Source of the DNA: Prevotellaceae bacterium
GTDB taxonomy: Bacteria > Bacteroidota > Bacteroidia > Bacteroidales > Bacteroidaceae
Direction: 5' to 3'
Assembly: GCA_030523505.1 (NCBI GenBank)
Contig: JAUNIK010000041.1
Location: forward strand, 1-11,710
DNA length: 11,710 nucleotides
Program-made: the position numbers and the translations under genes
Notes under the pieces: model-generated
Seen by the model: the letters and a program-made list of their open reading frames with translations, nothing else
What the model was told of the DNA's origin: nothing
Database searches by the model: none
Shown here: positions 1-5,838 of the stretch, piece after piece
How the letters are laid out: each line of letters opens with the position of its first letter
Position numbering within the stretch: the first letter of the stretch is position 1

Positions 1-2
1 TA

Positions 3-176
3 TCAGCACCTGATGCTATACTTCCACTTTGTTCTTATAAGAATAAATTCTTAACACCCAAACCGAAAGCATATCATCACTTTCTTACAGAAAGCTTTCG
101 TCCTCATAAAGGCGATAAACAGGCTCGTTTCACTCGCGATAAACCAAGCTACGCAGAGAGAAGTAATTTTCAGTAA
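3..176 (+). CDS. possible 3' end of an unidentified gene (partial, weak)
   Basis: One frame is open from the left edge to TAA at 174-176, giving 57 residues without a stop and ending KPSYAERSNFQ. The other two plus frames close within the first 60 bases. The peptide is basic and shows no domain I recognise. A 57-codon opening in AT-rich sequence can arise by chance, and the stretch contains copies of GCGATAAAC that also belong to the repeats further right, so it may be repeat-derived rather than coding. The sequence left of the window would decide this. Confidence 0.22.
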   Translation, partial: SAPDAILPLCSYKNKFLTPKPKAYHHFLTESFRPHKGDKQARFTRDKPSYAERSNFQ

Positions 177-303
177 AGATTTTCAGTTTAATTTTTAGTT
201 TTGATTTTAAGGAGCTTGCGACGACCATCAAGCAAATAACTCGTCCCAATATTTTTAGCAGGATTTTCAGTAATTATTTTAAAATCTTTACTAAAAATCT
301 GAC
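160..303. repeat. AT-rich dispersed short repeats in the left intergenic region
   Basis: TTTTCAGTAA occurs at 167-176 and again at 264-273. AGTAAAGATTTT at 172-183 has an exact inverted copy, AAAATCTTTACT, at 281-292. Variants of the same words fill the space between. The arrangement could fold as a weak stem or be the wreck of an intergenic repeat. From about 177 to 657 I see no gene. Confidence 0.4.
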
Positions 304-424
304 TGATAATAATTGACGATATTCCTATTGAGGGTCGCTTCGCTTAAAATCTTAACCTAAAATCTATTAAAAATCCTTTCCTCTTGATCCTACATCCGGA
401 TGGCGGTTTATTTTCGGTTTATCG

Positions 425-553
425 CCTTGCGGTTATGTCGAGTGGTGAGAAGCACCACGCTGATGTGAGTGGTTTAAAATATCTGGATGCCTGCATACAA
501 GTATTTTGAAGCGCTCATAGCAGCAAGCCGAAAGGCTCGACATAACTGCAAGG
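425..553. repeat. large inverted repeat with internal hairpins (possible structured RNA or repeat element)
   Basis: Arms 425-442 (CCTTGCGGTTATGTCGAG) and 536-553 (CTCGACATAACTGCAAGG) are complementary over 18 bases with one mismatch, G431 against T547. In plus-strand RNA this is a G-U pair, so the stem would be continuous. Inside are GTGGTG-AGAAG-CACCAC (442-458), the small ATGC-CT-GCAT hairpin (487-496), and AGCC-GAAA-GGCT (526-537), which has a GNRA-type tetraloop. The last hairpin shares two bases with the right arm, so the two folds would compete. A 12-base word at 417-428 (GTTTATCGCCTT) is inverted exactly at 109-120. No coding frame explains the region. It may be a repeat family, a small RNA, or both. 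Confidence 0.55.
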
Positions 554-657
554 GGTTTATTCCGGTTTTTGTCGAAATTCGCCGCGCGTACAATGTTTTT
601 TTTAGTGATTATATGAAAAAACCACGAATTTGATTACTTTTTCTCACAATTTCGTTA

Positions 658-665
658 TAACTTTG
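658..665 (+). promoter_or_regulatory. Bacteroidota -7 promoter element for the TPR regulator
   Basis: TAACTTTG matches the Bacteroidota -7 consensus TAnnTTTG. A TTTG lies at 629-632, but its 25-base spacing is longer than the usual 19-21, so the -33 box is uncertain. Transcription should begin about 5-8 bases past the element, practically at the ATG (673), which implies a leaderless or near-leaderless mRNA. Confidence 0.6.
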
Positions 666-672
666 CAGTTGT

Positions 673-2157
673 ATGAAAAAGTACTATCTTATTGCAACGC
701 TTGTCTTTGTTGCCACAATCATCACCGCTTGTGGTAATAAATCCGACCAAGCCAAGGAATATTATAACGAGGGACTACAACTTGTCGTCAAAGAAAAGAA
801 ATGGACCGAGGGTGGTGAGGCCCTCCTACACTCACTCTCGTTGCAAGATGAAACACAGCCAACACCACAGTTGGCTATGACCTATTGTTATCTCTCGTTG
901 GTTTATTGGAATCAGGACTTTACACAGAAAGCCATCAACTATGCCATGCAAGCCAACGACTGTGCCACAAAACTCAACAACGACACTCTTCGCACTCGTG
1001 CCCTCAACCGACTGGCTGCCTCCTACTACCTCGCCGAAAAGAACGACTCAGCCATCATCTGTTATGAGCGTGCGTTGGAGCATGCCCTCGTGAAGTCCGA
1101 CTCCTCGGCAATAGTAAAGGCATACAACAATATCGGAGCAGTGAAAATCTCCGAGGCGAAGCCTGATGACGCCCTCGCACTCTTCGAGAAGGGAATAGAA
1201 TACGCCAATTCTACACGAGGCGATCTCTTCACCTATTATTATAACCGCTCACGTTGTTTCCAGAATAAGGCACAGTGGGACTCCTGCTCAGTCAACATCA
1301 GCCGTGCCCTCGACTATATAGAAGCCAACGACCTCGAAGGCAAGCAGAAACTCTATCGCCGACTCTACCAGGCAAATAAAAACACAGGCAATCTGCCAAG
1401 TGCCATCATTGATGTCGACTCCGCCCTCTTGCTTTCCGACTCACTGTTCCGTGTAAGGCAGCGTGAGGAACTGCGCGACATCACCGAGAAATACCAACGT
1501 GAGAAATACGAGACCGAACTCGAACTGCAGCGCACCCACTGGGTGCTCATCGTAGCCGATGTCATTCTCGTCTTCGCCTTCGTTGTGGCGTTCATCATGC
1601 ACCGCAACAAGAAACGCATGCGCCAGATGCAGGAACGAATGAGCAACCTGAAGATTCAGGCCGACCGAGCCGAACGAGCACGCGAGATAGCCCTTTCTCA
1701 GCCATCCTCGCCATCTTCTTCGCCATCGTCATCGTTATCGTCATCGTCATTGTGTCCTTCCGACGAATGGACCGAAGAAAAAGAGGAAAACCTCTCGCAG
1801 TTGTATATCGAGCAGTTCAAAATCGCCCGTGATATTTTCCGCACCAATGCTGCGAGCAACAAGCTCCGTCAGTTGAAGTACCGTACTGACAAGAGTTATC
1901 TCTCTGATGAAGAGCGCCTGCCACTCATCGACAGTGTCATCGAGGCCTTCATCGATCAGTTGCCGAAGCTCCGCAGTAATTATCCAGAGCTCACTGAGGA
2001 CGAGTGCGTCTATGCCCTCCTGTCGTTTGTAGGCTGTAACAACGCCACCATCTCGATGCTCACCAAGACCACCGAGGCAACCCTCCGCAAGCGCCGTTCC
2101 CGCTTCAAGCAGAAAACCTCCGAGAACGTCTTCACCCTCCTGATGTCCGGAGAGTAG
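673..2157 (+). CDS. membrane-anchored TPR protein with C-terminal helix-turn-helix (predicted transcriptional regulator)
   Basis: The 494-residue product begins with a signal of lipoprotein type (residues 1-19, ending IITAC, Cys20). Residues about 25-265 are helical repeats of TPR character (for example ALNRLAASYYLAEKNDSAI and AYNNIGAVKISEAKPDDAL). A charged helix (262-287) leads into one membrane segment (about 289-309, VLIVADVILVFAFVVAFIM), then a basic coiled coil (310-340), a Ser/Pro linker (343-360), and a C-terminal domain. Within that domain, residues about 438-482 (LTEDECVYALL...TEATLRKRRSRFKQ) resemble a LuxR/sigma-region-4-like HTH. This layout is known in Bacteroidota: sensor TPRs outside, DNA binding inside. 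Ligand and target genes are unknown, and nothing adjacent identifies them. Cys20 could instead be an ordinary signal-anchor residue. The gene stands alone with its own promoter and terminator. Confidence 0.85.
   Translation: MKKYYLIATLVFVATIITACGNKSDQAKEYYNEGLQLVVKEKKWTEGGEALLHSLSLQDETQPTPQLAMTYCYLSLVYWNQDFTQKAINYAMQANDCATKLNNDTLRTRALNRLAASYYLAEKNDSAIICYERALEHALVKSDSSAIVKAYNNIGAVKISEAKPDDALALFEKGIEYANSTRGDLFTYYYNRSRCFQNKAQWDSCSVNISRALDYIEANDLEGKQKLYRRLYQANKNTGNLPSAIIDVDSALLLSDSLFRVRQREELRDITEKYQREKYETELELQRTHWVLIVADVILVFAFVVAFIMHRNKKRMRQMQERMSNLKIQADRAERAREIALSQPSSPSSSPSSSLSSSSLCPSDEWTEEKEENLSQLYIEQFKIARDIFRTNAASNKLRQLKYRTDKSYLSDEERLPLIDSVIEAFIDQLPKLRSNYPELTEDECVYALLSFVGCNNATISMLTKTTEATLRKRRSRFKQKTSENVFTLLMSGE
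1708..1749 (+). repeat. in-frame hexamer microsatellite coding a Ser-rich linker
   Basis: Seven hexamers run in phase with the codons: TCGCCA TCTTCT TCGCCA TCGTCA TCGTTA TCGTCA TCGTCA. They encode Ser/Pro/Leu residues 346-359, between the membrane-proximal coiled coil and the HTH domain. Gain or loss of a unit would change linker length by two residues without breaking the frame. Confidence 0.75.
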
Positions 2158-2185
2158 AAGCCTCCACGATATCCCTCAAAAGACA

Positions 2186-2217
2186 ACAGCCCGGGAGTTT
2201 TTACACTCTCGGGCTGT
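2186..2217. terminator. hairpin terminator between convergent genes
   Basis: ACAGCCCGGGAG (2186-2197) pairs with CTCTCGGGCTGT (2206-2217) over 12 positions with one G-U pair, around the 8-base loop TTTTTACA. It lies 28 bases after the regulator stop codon. The downstream tail (ATATTTAT) is only moderately T-rich. The GNAT gene points at it from the other side, and on that strand the stem is followed by TGTCTTTTG, so it may work in both directions. Confidence 0.75.
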
Positions 2218-2250
2218 ATATTTATCGGGAAATTAAGGAATTCGGGGCTT

Positions 2251-2272
2251 TCGCCATCGCCATCGCCATCGC
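2251..2272. repeat. TCGCCA hexamer microsatellite
   Basis: The unit TCGCCA is repeated 3.7 times in the short gap between the terminator and the end of the GNAT gene. The same unit begins the hexamer tract inside the neighbouring regulator gene. Just right of it, AGCCC and GGGCT (2274-2290) form a small C/G hairpin abutting the GNAT stop codon. Confidence 0.7.
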
Positions 2273-2290
2273 TAGCCCCCTTTAAGGGCT

Positions 2291-3439
2291 TTACAACGCC
2301 TTCTTGTATACACGGCGACGCTTGTGGATGGTTACGTCCAACTCGCTCCACTGACTCTGAACGGCGTGGTTGGTTTCCATCTCTACCTGTGTCTCACCCC
2401 ACTCCCAGCCGTATTCTACGAAACGTGGGATAAGGTCGGAGAAGAGGAGGGCATTGGCGCCCTTCTTGCGGTACTCTGGGAGTACACCGACAAGGAGACA
2501 GTCAACAACCTTGGTCTTGTGGAACTTCAATGCACGGAGGATATGCCACCAGCCGAATGGGAACAGACGGCCACGACGGCACTTCTGCAATGCCTTGGTG
2601 AGCGATGGGATGGTGATACCGATACCAACGAGTTTGTTGTCGCAAGTAGAGTCCTCGATGAGGGTGATGATATTATAGTCAACGAACGAGAGGTACATAT
2701 CTACATACTGGTCGATCTGCTTCTGTGTGAGTTCGCTGAAACCGTAGAGATCCTTATAGCATACATTGATGACATCGAAGATCTTCTGACCGTAGCCACC
2801 CTCGAACACTTCCTTGCGGTTCTTGAGCTTTTTCACGCGAAGTCCATAGCGATCCTGAATCATCTTTGCAATCTTGGCGTACTTTGCTGGTACCTCCTTT
2901 GGCACTGGCAACTTGCACTCGATATAGTCGTTGTCCTTTTCCCAACCGCCGAGCTTATCCATGTGCTTTGGATAGTAGTCGTAGTTGTAAGGGGTTGTCA
3001 TTGTGCCGAGCTGGTCGAAACCGTCGGTGAGCATTCCCTCAGGGTCCATATCGGTGAAGCCGAGTGGACCAACGCACTGCTTCATGCCCTTCGAACGGCC
3101 CCAGTCCTCGACAGCCTTGAGGAGTGCACCTGACACTTCGATGTCGTCGATGAAGTCAATCCATCCGAAGCGTACATCCTTGCGATCCCACTTCTCGTTG
3201 GCTTTGTGGTTGATGATGGCTGCTACGCGGCCTACTGCCTTGCCGTCTTTATAAGCAATGAAATACTCTGCCTCGCAGAACTCGAACGCTGCGTTCTTGT
3301 CCTTGCGGAGGGTGTTCATATCGTCCATGAAGAGGTTTGGAGCATCGTACTCGTTGCCTTCATAGAGGTCGTAGTGAACATCGATGAATCTTGTTAGTTC
3401 TTTCTTTGTTTCTACCTTACGGATTTCAATATTTGACAT
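2291..3439 (-). CDS. GNAT-superfamily N-acyltransferase-like protein
   Basis: From the ATG at 3439 the product has 382 residues. The longer in-frame start at 3472 lies inside the -7 promoter element, so I reject it. The C-terminal half has the acyl-CoA-binding signature of GNAT enzymes, VGVLPEYRKKGANALL (residues about 317-332), and the preceding strand VGIGITIP fits beta 4. The N-terminal half (EAEYFIAYKDGKAVGRVAAIIN) also reads as a GNAT-like fold, and CVGPLGFTDMDPEGML (about 122-137) is a conserved-looking block that I associate with YghO-type proteins. The protein is twice the size of a single GNAT domain and probably contains two. It is probably cytoplasmic, with no signal peptide or membrane segment. 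The substrate is unknown. It is divergent from the SDR gene and may be independently regulated. Confidence 0.8.
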   Translation of the reverse strand: MSNIEIRKVETKKELTRFIDVHYDLYEGNEYDAPNLFMDDMNTLRKDKNAAFEFCEAEYFIAYKDGKAVGRVAAIINHKANEKWDRKDVRFGWIDFIDDIEVSGALLKAVEDWGRSKGMKQCVGPLGFTDMDPEGMLTDGFDQLGTMTTPYNYDYYPKHMDKLGGWEKDNDYIECKLPVPKEVPAKYAKIAKMIQDRYGLRVKKLKNRKEVFEGGYGQKIFDVINVCYKDLYGFSELTQKQIDQYVDMYLSFVDYNIITLIEDSTCDNKLVGIGITIPSLTKALQKCRRGRLFPFGWWHILRALKFHKTKVVDCLLVGVLPEYRKKGANALLFSDLIPRFVEYGWEWGETQVEMETNHAVQSQWSELDVTIHKRRRVYKKAL

Positions 3440-3469
3440 ATTTATTCGGTATTTTCTGTTTTTATGTCG

Positions 3470-3499
3470 CAAAGGTAGTAAAAAAAACGAAAATTACAA
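3470..3499 (-). promoter_or_regulatory. Bacteroidota-type promoter for the GNAT gene
   Basis: On the minus strand TTG (3499-3497) is followed after 19 bases, including a run of eight T, by TACCTTTG (3477-3470). This is a full match to TTG-N19-TAnnTTTG. The predicted start of transcription is near 3464, leaving a leader of about 25 bases before the ATG at 3439. Confidence 0.75.
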
Positions 3500-3516
3500 T
3501 ACATTTTTCCAAATTA

Positions 3517-3547
3517 TTGCACTGGTCGCAAATTTTTGTTATCTTTG
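3517..3547 (+). promoter_or_regulatory. Bacteroidota-type promoter for the SDR (and RSH) genes
   Basis: TTG (3517-3519) and TATCTTTG (3540-3547) are separated by 20 bases, a full match to the phylum consensus. The predicted transcript starts near 3553 and has a leader of about 109 bases, which contains a hairpin, a C/G palindrome and an 8-base tandem repeat. Confidence 0.75.
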
Positions 3548-3550
3548 TAG

Positions 3551-3598
3551 CGTGCTATCGCACGATAGCGATGAAGCCCCCAGCCCCCCAAGGGGGAG
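3551..3598. repeat. double hairpin / C-G palindrome in the SDR leader
   Basis: GCTATCG (3554-3560) and CGATAGC (3563-3569) form an inverted repeat two bases apart. CGTGC/GCACG (3551-3555 and 3560-3564) is an alternative, overlapping stem. It is followed by a C-run and G-run palindrome (about 3584-3588 against 3592-3596). The first hairpin would sit at the very 5' end of the predicted transcript. The C/G palindrome resembles others in this window. Confidence 0.5.
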
Positions 3599-3622
3599 TA
3601 AAGGGAATAAAGACGATGACTT

Positions 3623-3658
3623 AAATCTGTAAATCCGTAAATTAGTAAATCTGTAAAT
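3623..3658. repeat. 8-base tandem repeat directly upstream of the SDR start codon
   Basis: AAATCTGT AAATCCGT AAATTAGT AAATCTGT AAAT gives 4.5 units ending three bases before the ATG at 3662. The tract would be A/U-rich single-stranded leader over the ribosome entry site, so unit number could affect translation. Confidence 0.7.
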
Positions 3659-3661
3659 ACA

Positions 3662-4474
3662 ATGGTGAATAACAAGGTAGTTGTAATAACTGGTGCTTCG
3701 TCGGGCATTGGACGCGAGGTGGCTCGGCAGTTGGCCGATCAGGGACATCGTGTCTATGACCTGTCGCGCAGTGAAAAGCCGCAGGATGGCGTGCGTCATA
3801 TCAGATGTGATGTGACCGACCGCGATGCTATCCAACAGGCGATAGACTGTGTGAAACAGGAGGCTGGGCGTATTGACACCCTCTTGCTCTGTGCGGGTTC
3901 GGGCGTTGCCGGAGCTCTGGAGTTCATGACTGAAGAGGAACTGCAGTTTCAGTTTGATGTCAATGCCTTTGGTCCGTTGCGTGTGGCACAGGCGGCACTG
4001 CCGATAATGCGCGAACAGCAGCCTCTCTCGGGAAAGGAACGAGGAAGGATAATATTCATCAGTTCGATGGGTGCAGTGTTCTCACTGCCTTACCAGGGAT
4101 TATATTCTGCCACGAAGATGGCGGTGAACGGTATGGCTTATGCTCTGCGCAATGAGGTCCATCCGTTTGATATCAGTGTGACGAGCATCCTCCCGGGTGA
4201 TGTGAAGACAGGCTTTACTGCTGCCCGCAGAAAGAACACTACGGGCAGGGATATATATACTCACATGGACGGCGCTTTCGAGGCAATGGCGAGCGATGAG
4301 ATAAACGGTAGTTTGCCGGAGGTAATTGCGAAGAGGATAGTGAAGATAGTAAACAAGAAGAGCGTGGGGATGTACTACACCCTCGACTGGCTCTCGTTGG
4401 CAGAATATATCCTCCAGAAAATAGCACCGCACAGGTTCGCACTGTGGGTGGTGAGGAAGATGTATAGGTGTTAA
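3662..4474 (+). CDS. short-chain dehydrogenase/reductase (SDR)
   Basis: The 270-residue product has the full classical SDR set. The nucleotide-binding motif TGASSGIG is at residues 10-17. Asp50 (CDVTD) lies near the adenine. The NAG-like CAGSG is at 77-81, Asn101 is present (VNAFG), the catalytic Ser is in ISSMG (134-135), and Tyr148-x3-Lys152 is in YSATK. PGDVKTGF follows, as in many family members. The Arg/Ser pair after the second strand (LSRS) suggests NADPH preference, which is inference. The C-terminal extension (LDWLSLAEYILQKIAPHRFALWVVRKMY) is hydrophobic and could bind membrane or substrate, as in SDRs acting on lipids or sterol-like molecules. The substrate is not identifiable. The RSH-like gene follows after 85 bases on the same strand with no terminator visible, so co-transcription is possible. 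Confidence 0.9.
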   Translation: MVNNKVVVITGASSGIGREVARQLADQGHRVYDLSRSEKPQDGVRHIRCDVTDRDAIQQAIDCVKQEAGRIDTLLLCAGSGVAGALEFMTEEELQFQFDVNAFGPLRVAQAALPIMREQQPLSGKERGRIIFISSMGAVFSLPYQGLYSATKMAVNGMAYALRNEVHPFDISVTSILPGDVKTGFTAARRKNTTGRDIYTHMDGAFEAMASDEINGSLPEVIAKRIVKIVNKKSVGMYYTLDWLSLAEYILQKIAPHRFALWVVRKMYRC

Positions 4475-4559
4475 AGCCTTGTTCCAAACAAATAGCCTCG
4501 CTATCATCATAAAAACATGTCATTATGTCATTATCGTCTAAAAAACAATCCGCGGTAAT

Positions 4560-5327
4560 ATGGAAAACCTGTATTTGAGCCTTGACAGAGAACTGCAAGT
4601 GGAGGAACTGCAGGATCGACTTGAACTGATGCGTAAGATTGAAGAGTGTCCGAACGAAGAACGCTTGAGGATCGCACGCGAGAATATGAAGGTGTATATC
4701 CCACTCGCTGAGGAGTTGGGATTGAGCCGTGTGCAGAATGAGTTGCAGGAACTGACAATAAAATATGGTTTCCCAGAAGACTATAAGGTGCTGAAACAGA
4801 AACTGATGGAGGCTGAAGATAAATGTGAAGCGGTGTTCCAGACGTTCAAATTCCCGATATGTGCGCTCCTCGATGGTCTTGGCATCGAATATGACTTTAT
4901 TTACCGCATGAAATCGGTGTATAGCATCTGGCGAAAGATGCGCATCGACGGTAAGGCATTCGATGAGATATACGATCTGTTTGCTACTCGTATCATCTAC
5001 CGTCCTCATGAGAAGGTGGAGCCTTTGGAGAGAATCGGTTACACTAACTACAGTCTCGACCCAAAGCCGTTGCCGCTCGACATCTTCGACCCAGAAATTC
5101 TGGAATGCTGGCGTATCTACACGGCGATAACATCGATATACCATGTTCAGCCGAGCCGTATCAAAGACTGGATAAACCATCCGAAGCCTTCGGGCTACCA
5201 GGCACTGCAGATGACATGTATGGGCCCTGACGGAACATGGGTGGAGGTGCAGATACGCTCAGAACGAATGAACAACGAGGCAGAGTACGGCTCCGCCGCA
5301 CATTGGAGGTATAAGGCGCAGATTTAA
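4560..5327 (+). CDS. RelA/SpoT-type (p)ppGpp synthetase domain protein, truncated relative to long RSH
   Basis: This 255-residue protein matches the middle of a long Rel protein. Residues about 18-60 (QDRLELMRK...IARENMKVYIPLAEELGL) equal the end of the HD hydrolase region and its linker. Residues about 95-250 are the synthetase: R116-x-K118 with YSIWRKM (ATP/GTP loop), FDEIYDLFATR with the metal-binding Asp139, GYQAL (Tyr213), and EVQIR (Glu229), followed by AEYGSAAHWRYK. The expected catalytic residues are present, though the usual GYxSLH His is Gln here. An insertion at about 150-180 precedes ECWRIYTAI. The HD hydrolase core and the C-terminal TGS and ACT domains (long Rel is about 730-750 residues) are absent, and a TAA (4539-4541) closes the frame upstream. 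It could be a functional single-domain alarmone synthetase or a remnant of a Rel paralogue. The start codon is the first ATG and no clear ribosome site is visible. Confidence 0.8.
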   Translation: MENLYLSLDRELQVEELQDRLELMRKIEECPNEERLRIARENMKVYIPLAEELGLSRVQNELQELTIKYGFPEDYKVLKQKLMEAEDKCEAVFQTFKFPICALLDGLGIEYDFIYRMKSVYSIWRKMRIDGKAFDEIYDLFATRIIYRPHEKVEPLERIGYTNYSLDPKPLPLDIFDPEILECWRIYTAITSIYHVQPSRIKDWINHPKPSGYQALQMTCMGPDGTWVEVQIRSERMNNEAEYGSAAHWRYKAQI

Positions 5328-5353
5328 CGAAAACGAAAACGAAGACGAAAACG
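5327..5353. repeat. ACGAAA hexamer microsatellite overlapping the RSH stop codon
   Basis: ACGAAA ACGAAA ACGAAG ACGAAA ACG gives 4.5 units, starting on the last base of the RSH stop codon. It is the third hexamer-period tract in the window and the second lying just after a gene. Confidence 0.7.
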
Positions 5354-5358
5354 CTCTA

Positions 5359-5430
5359 ACATTTCAACGCCCTCGCCCTAGCGAAGCGAAACGGGAGAGG
5401 GAAGAGCGCGAAGCGCGAGGGGAGAGGGTC
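5359..5430. repeat. C/G-rich intergenic repeat element, copy A
   Basis: The element begins ACATTTCAACGCCCTCGCCC and ends GAGAGGGTC, with GAGAGGG-AAGAGC in the middle and the hairpin GCGC-GAA-GCGC at 5406-5416. It shares its beginning, middle and end blocks with the element at 6708-6790. Each copy reaches the stop codon of a minus-strand gene. Here it separates two convergent genes and could act as a terminator for both. Confidence 0.65.
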
Positions 5431-5838
5431 TTATAGTCTTACTGCCGCAGTGCCTCCGAAGATGAGGGCGCTTTTCATTCCATTATCATTTTTGCTCCAT
5501 GGCGAGAGGGCGGTATAGTCGATGCCTACTGTCACATCGAAATGATCCTTGGCACGAACACCAAACGAGATGCCTGCAGTGCCACAGAAACCAGCCTTGC
5601 GTGGGTCTTGTATCTCTTTGCAGTCCTGATAGAACACAGCTCCACCTAATACCTTTGTCCTGAAAAATAGACGGTCGCAGAACTTCTGTGAGAAATATCC
5701 TCCAGCCTGAGTTGTGGCGAACGACCACGAATCTATGACAATTACATCTTCTGAAAGATAATCGGTGCAAAACTGCTTGTAGATATCAGGCGAAATATCC
5801 ATATTGCTAACACTCGCTTGTGCTCCAATGCTGGTCAA
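5431..5838 (-). pseudogene. frameshifted C-terminal part of the PAP2 gene (beta-rich, outer-membrane-like domain)
   Basis: This frame overlaps the end of the PAP2 frame and has no ATG at its left end; its first possible start is TTG. Read from about residue 4 (SIGAQASVSNMD...), it consists of alternating amphipathic strands with aromatic residues, such as GGYFSQKF, RLFFRTKVLGGAVFY and GTAGISFGVRAKDHFDVTVGIDYTAL, ending in SALIFGGTAAVRL. That is typical of a small outer-membrane beta domain. It continues the strand pattern at the end of the PAP2 frame (IEGAYFFDQHWS). Doubling the 8 bases CATTGGAG (5823-5830) would join both frames as HWSIGAQASV, giving a protein of about 425 residues. I therefore read it as the detached end of one gene. 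It could instead be a sequencing or assembly collapse of a tandem repeat. Confidence 0.7.

Noticed and set aside
2010..2351. 113-codon minus-strand frame across the regulator end
   Set aside because: It crosses the terminator hairpin and the TCGCCA repeat (reading GDGDGE), so it is an artefact of repeat and antisense sequence.
2324..3133. 269-codon plus-strand open frame
   Set aside because: It lies wholly antisense to the GNAT gene, which has family motifs, a promoter and a terminator. Its translation is rich in Val/Leu/Glu repeats typical of a mirrored coding strand and shows no domain.
3623..3658. CRISPR-like array
   Set aside because: The 8-base units are contiguous, with no spacers and no Cas genes; it is a simple tandem repeat.
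4239..5180. 313-codon minus-strand open frame
   Set aside because: It is antisense to the SDR and RSH genes and spans both. Its translation is rich in Phe, His and Arg without motifs, and the plus-strand products carry complete catalytic signatures.
5807..5838. programmed ribosomal frameshift in the PAP2 gene
   Set aside because: No slippery heptamer or downstream pseudoknot is visible. Loss of an 8-base repeat unit explains the break and restores a sensible protein.
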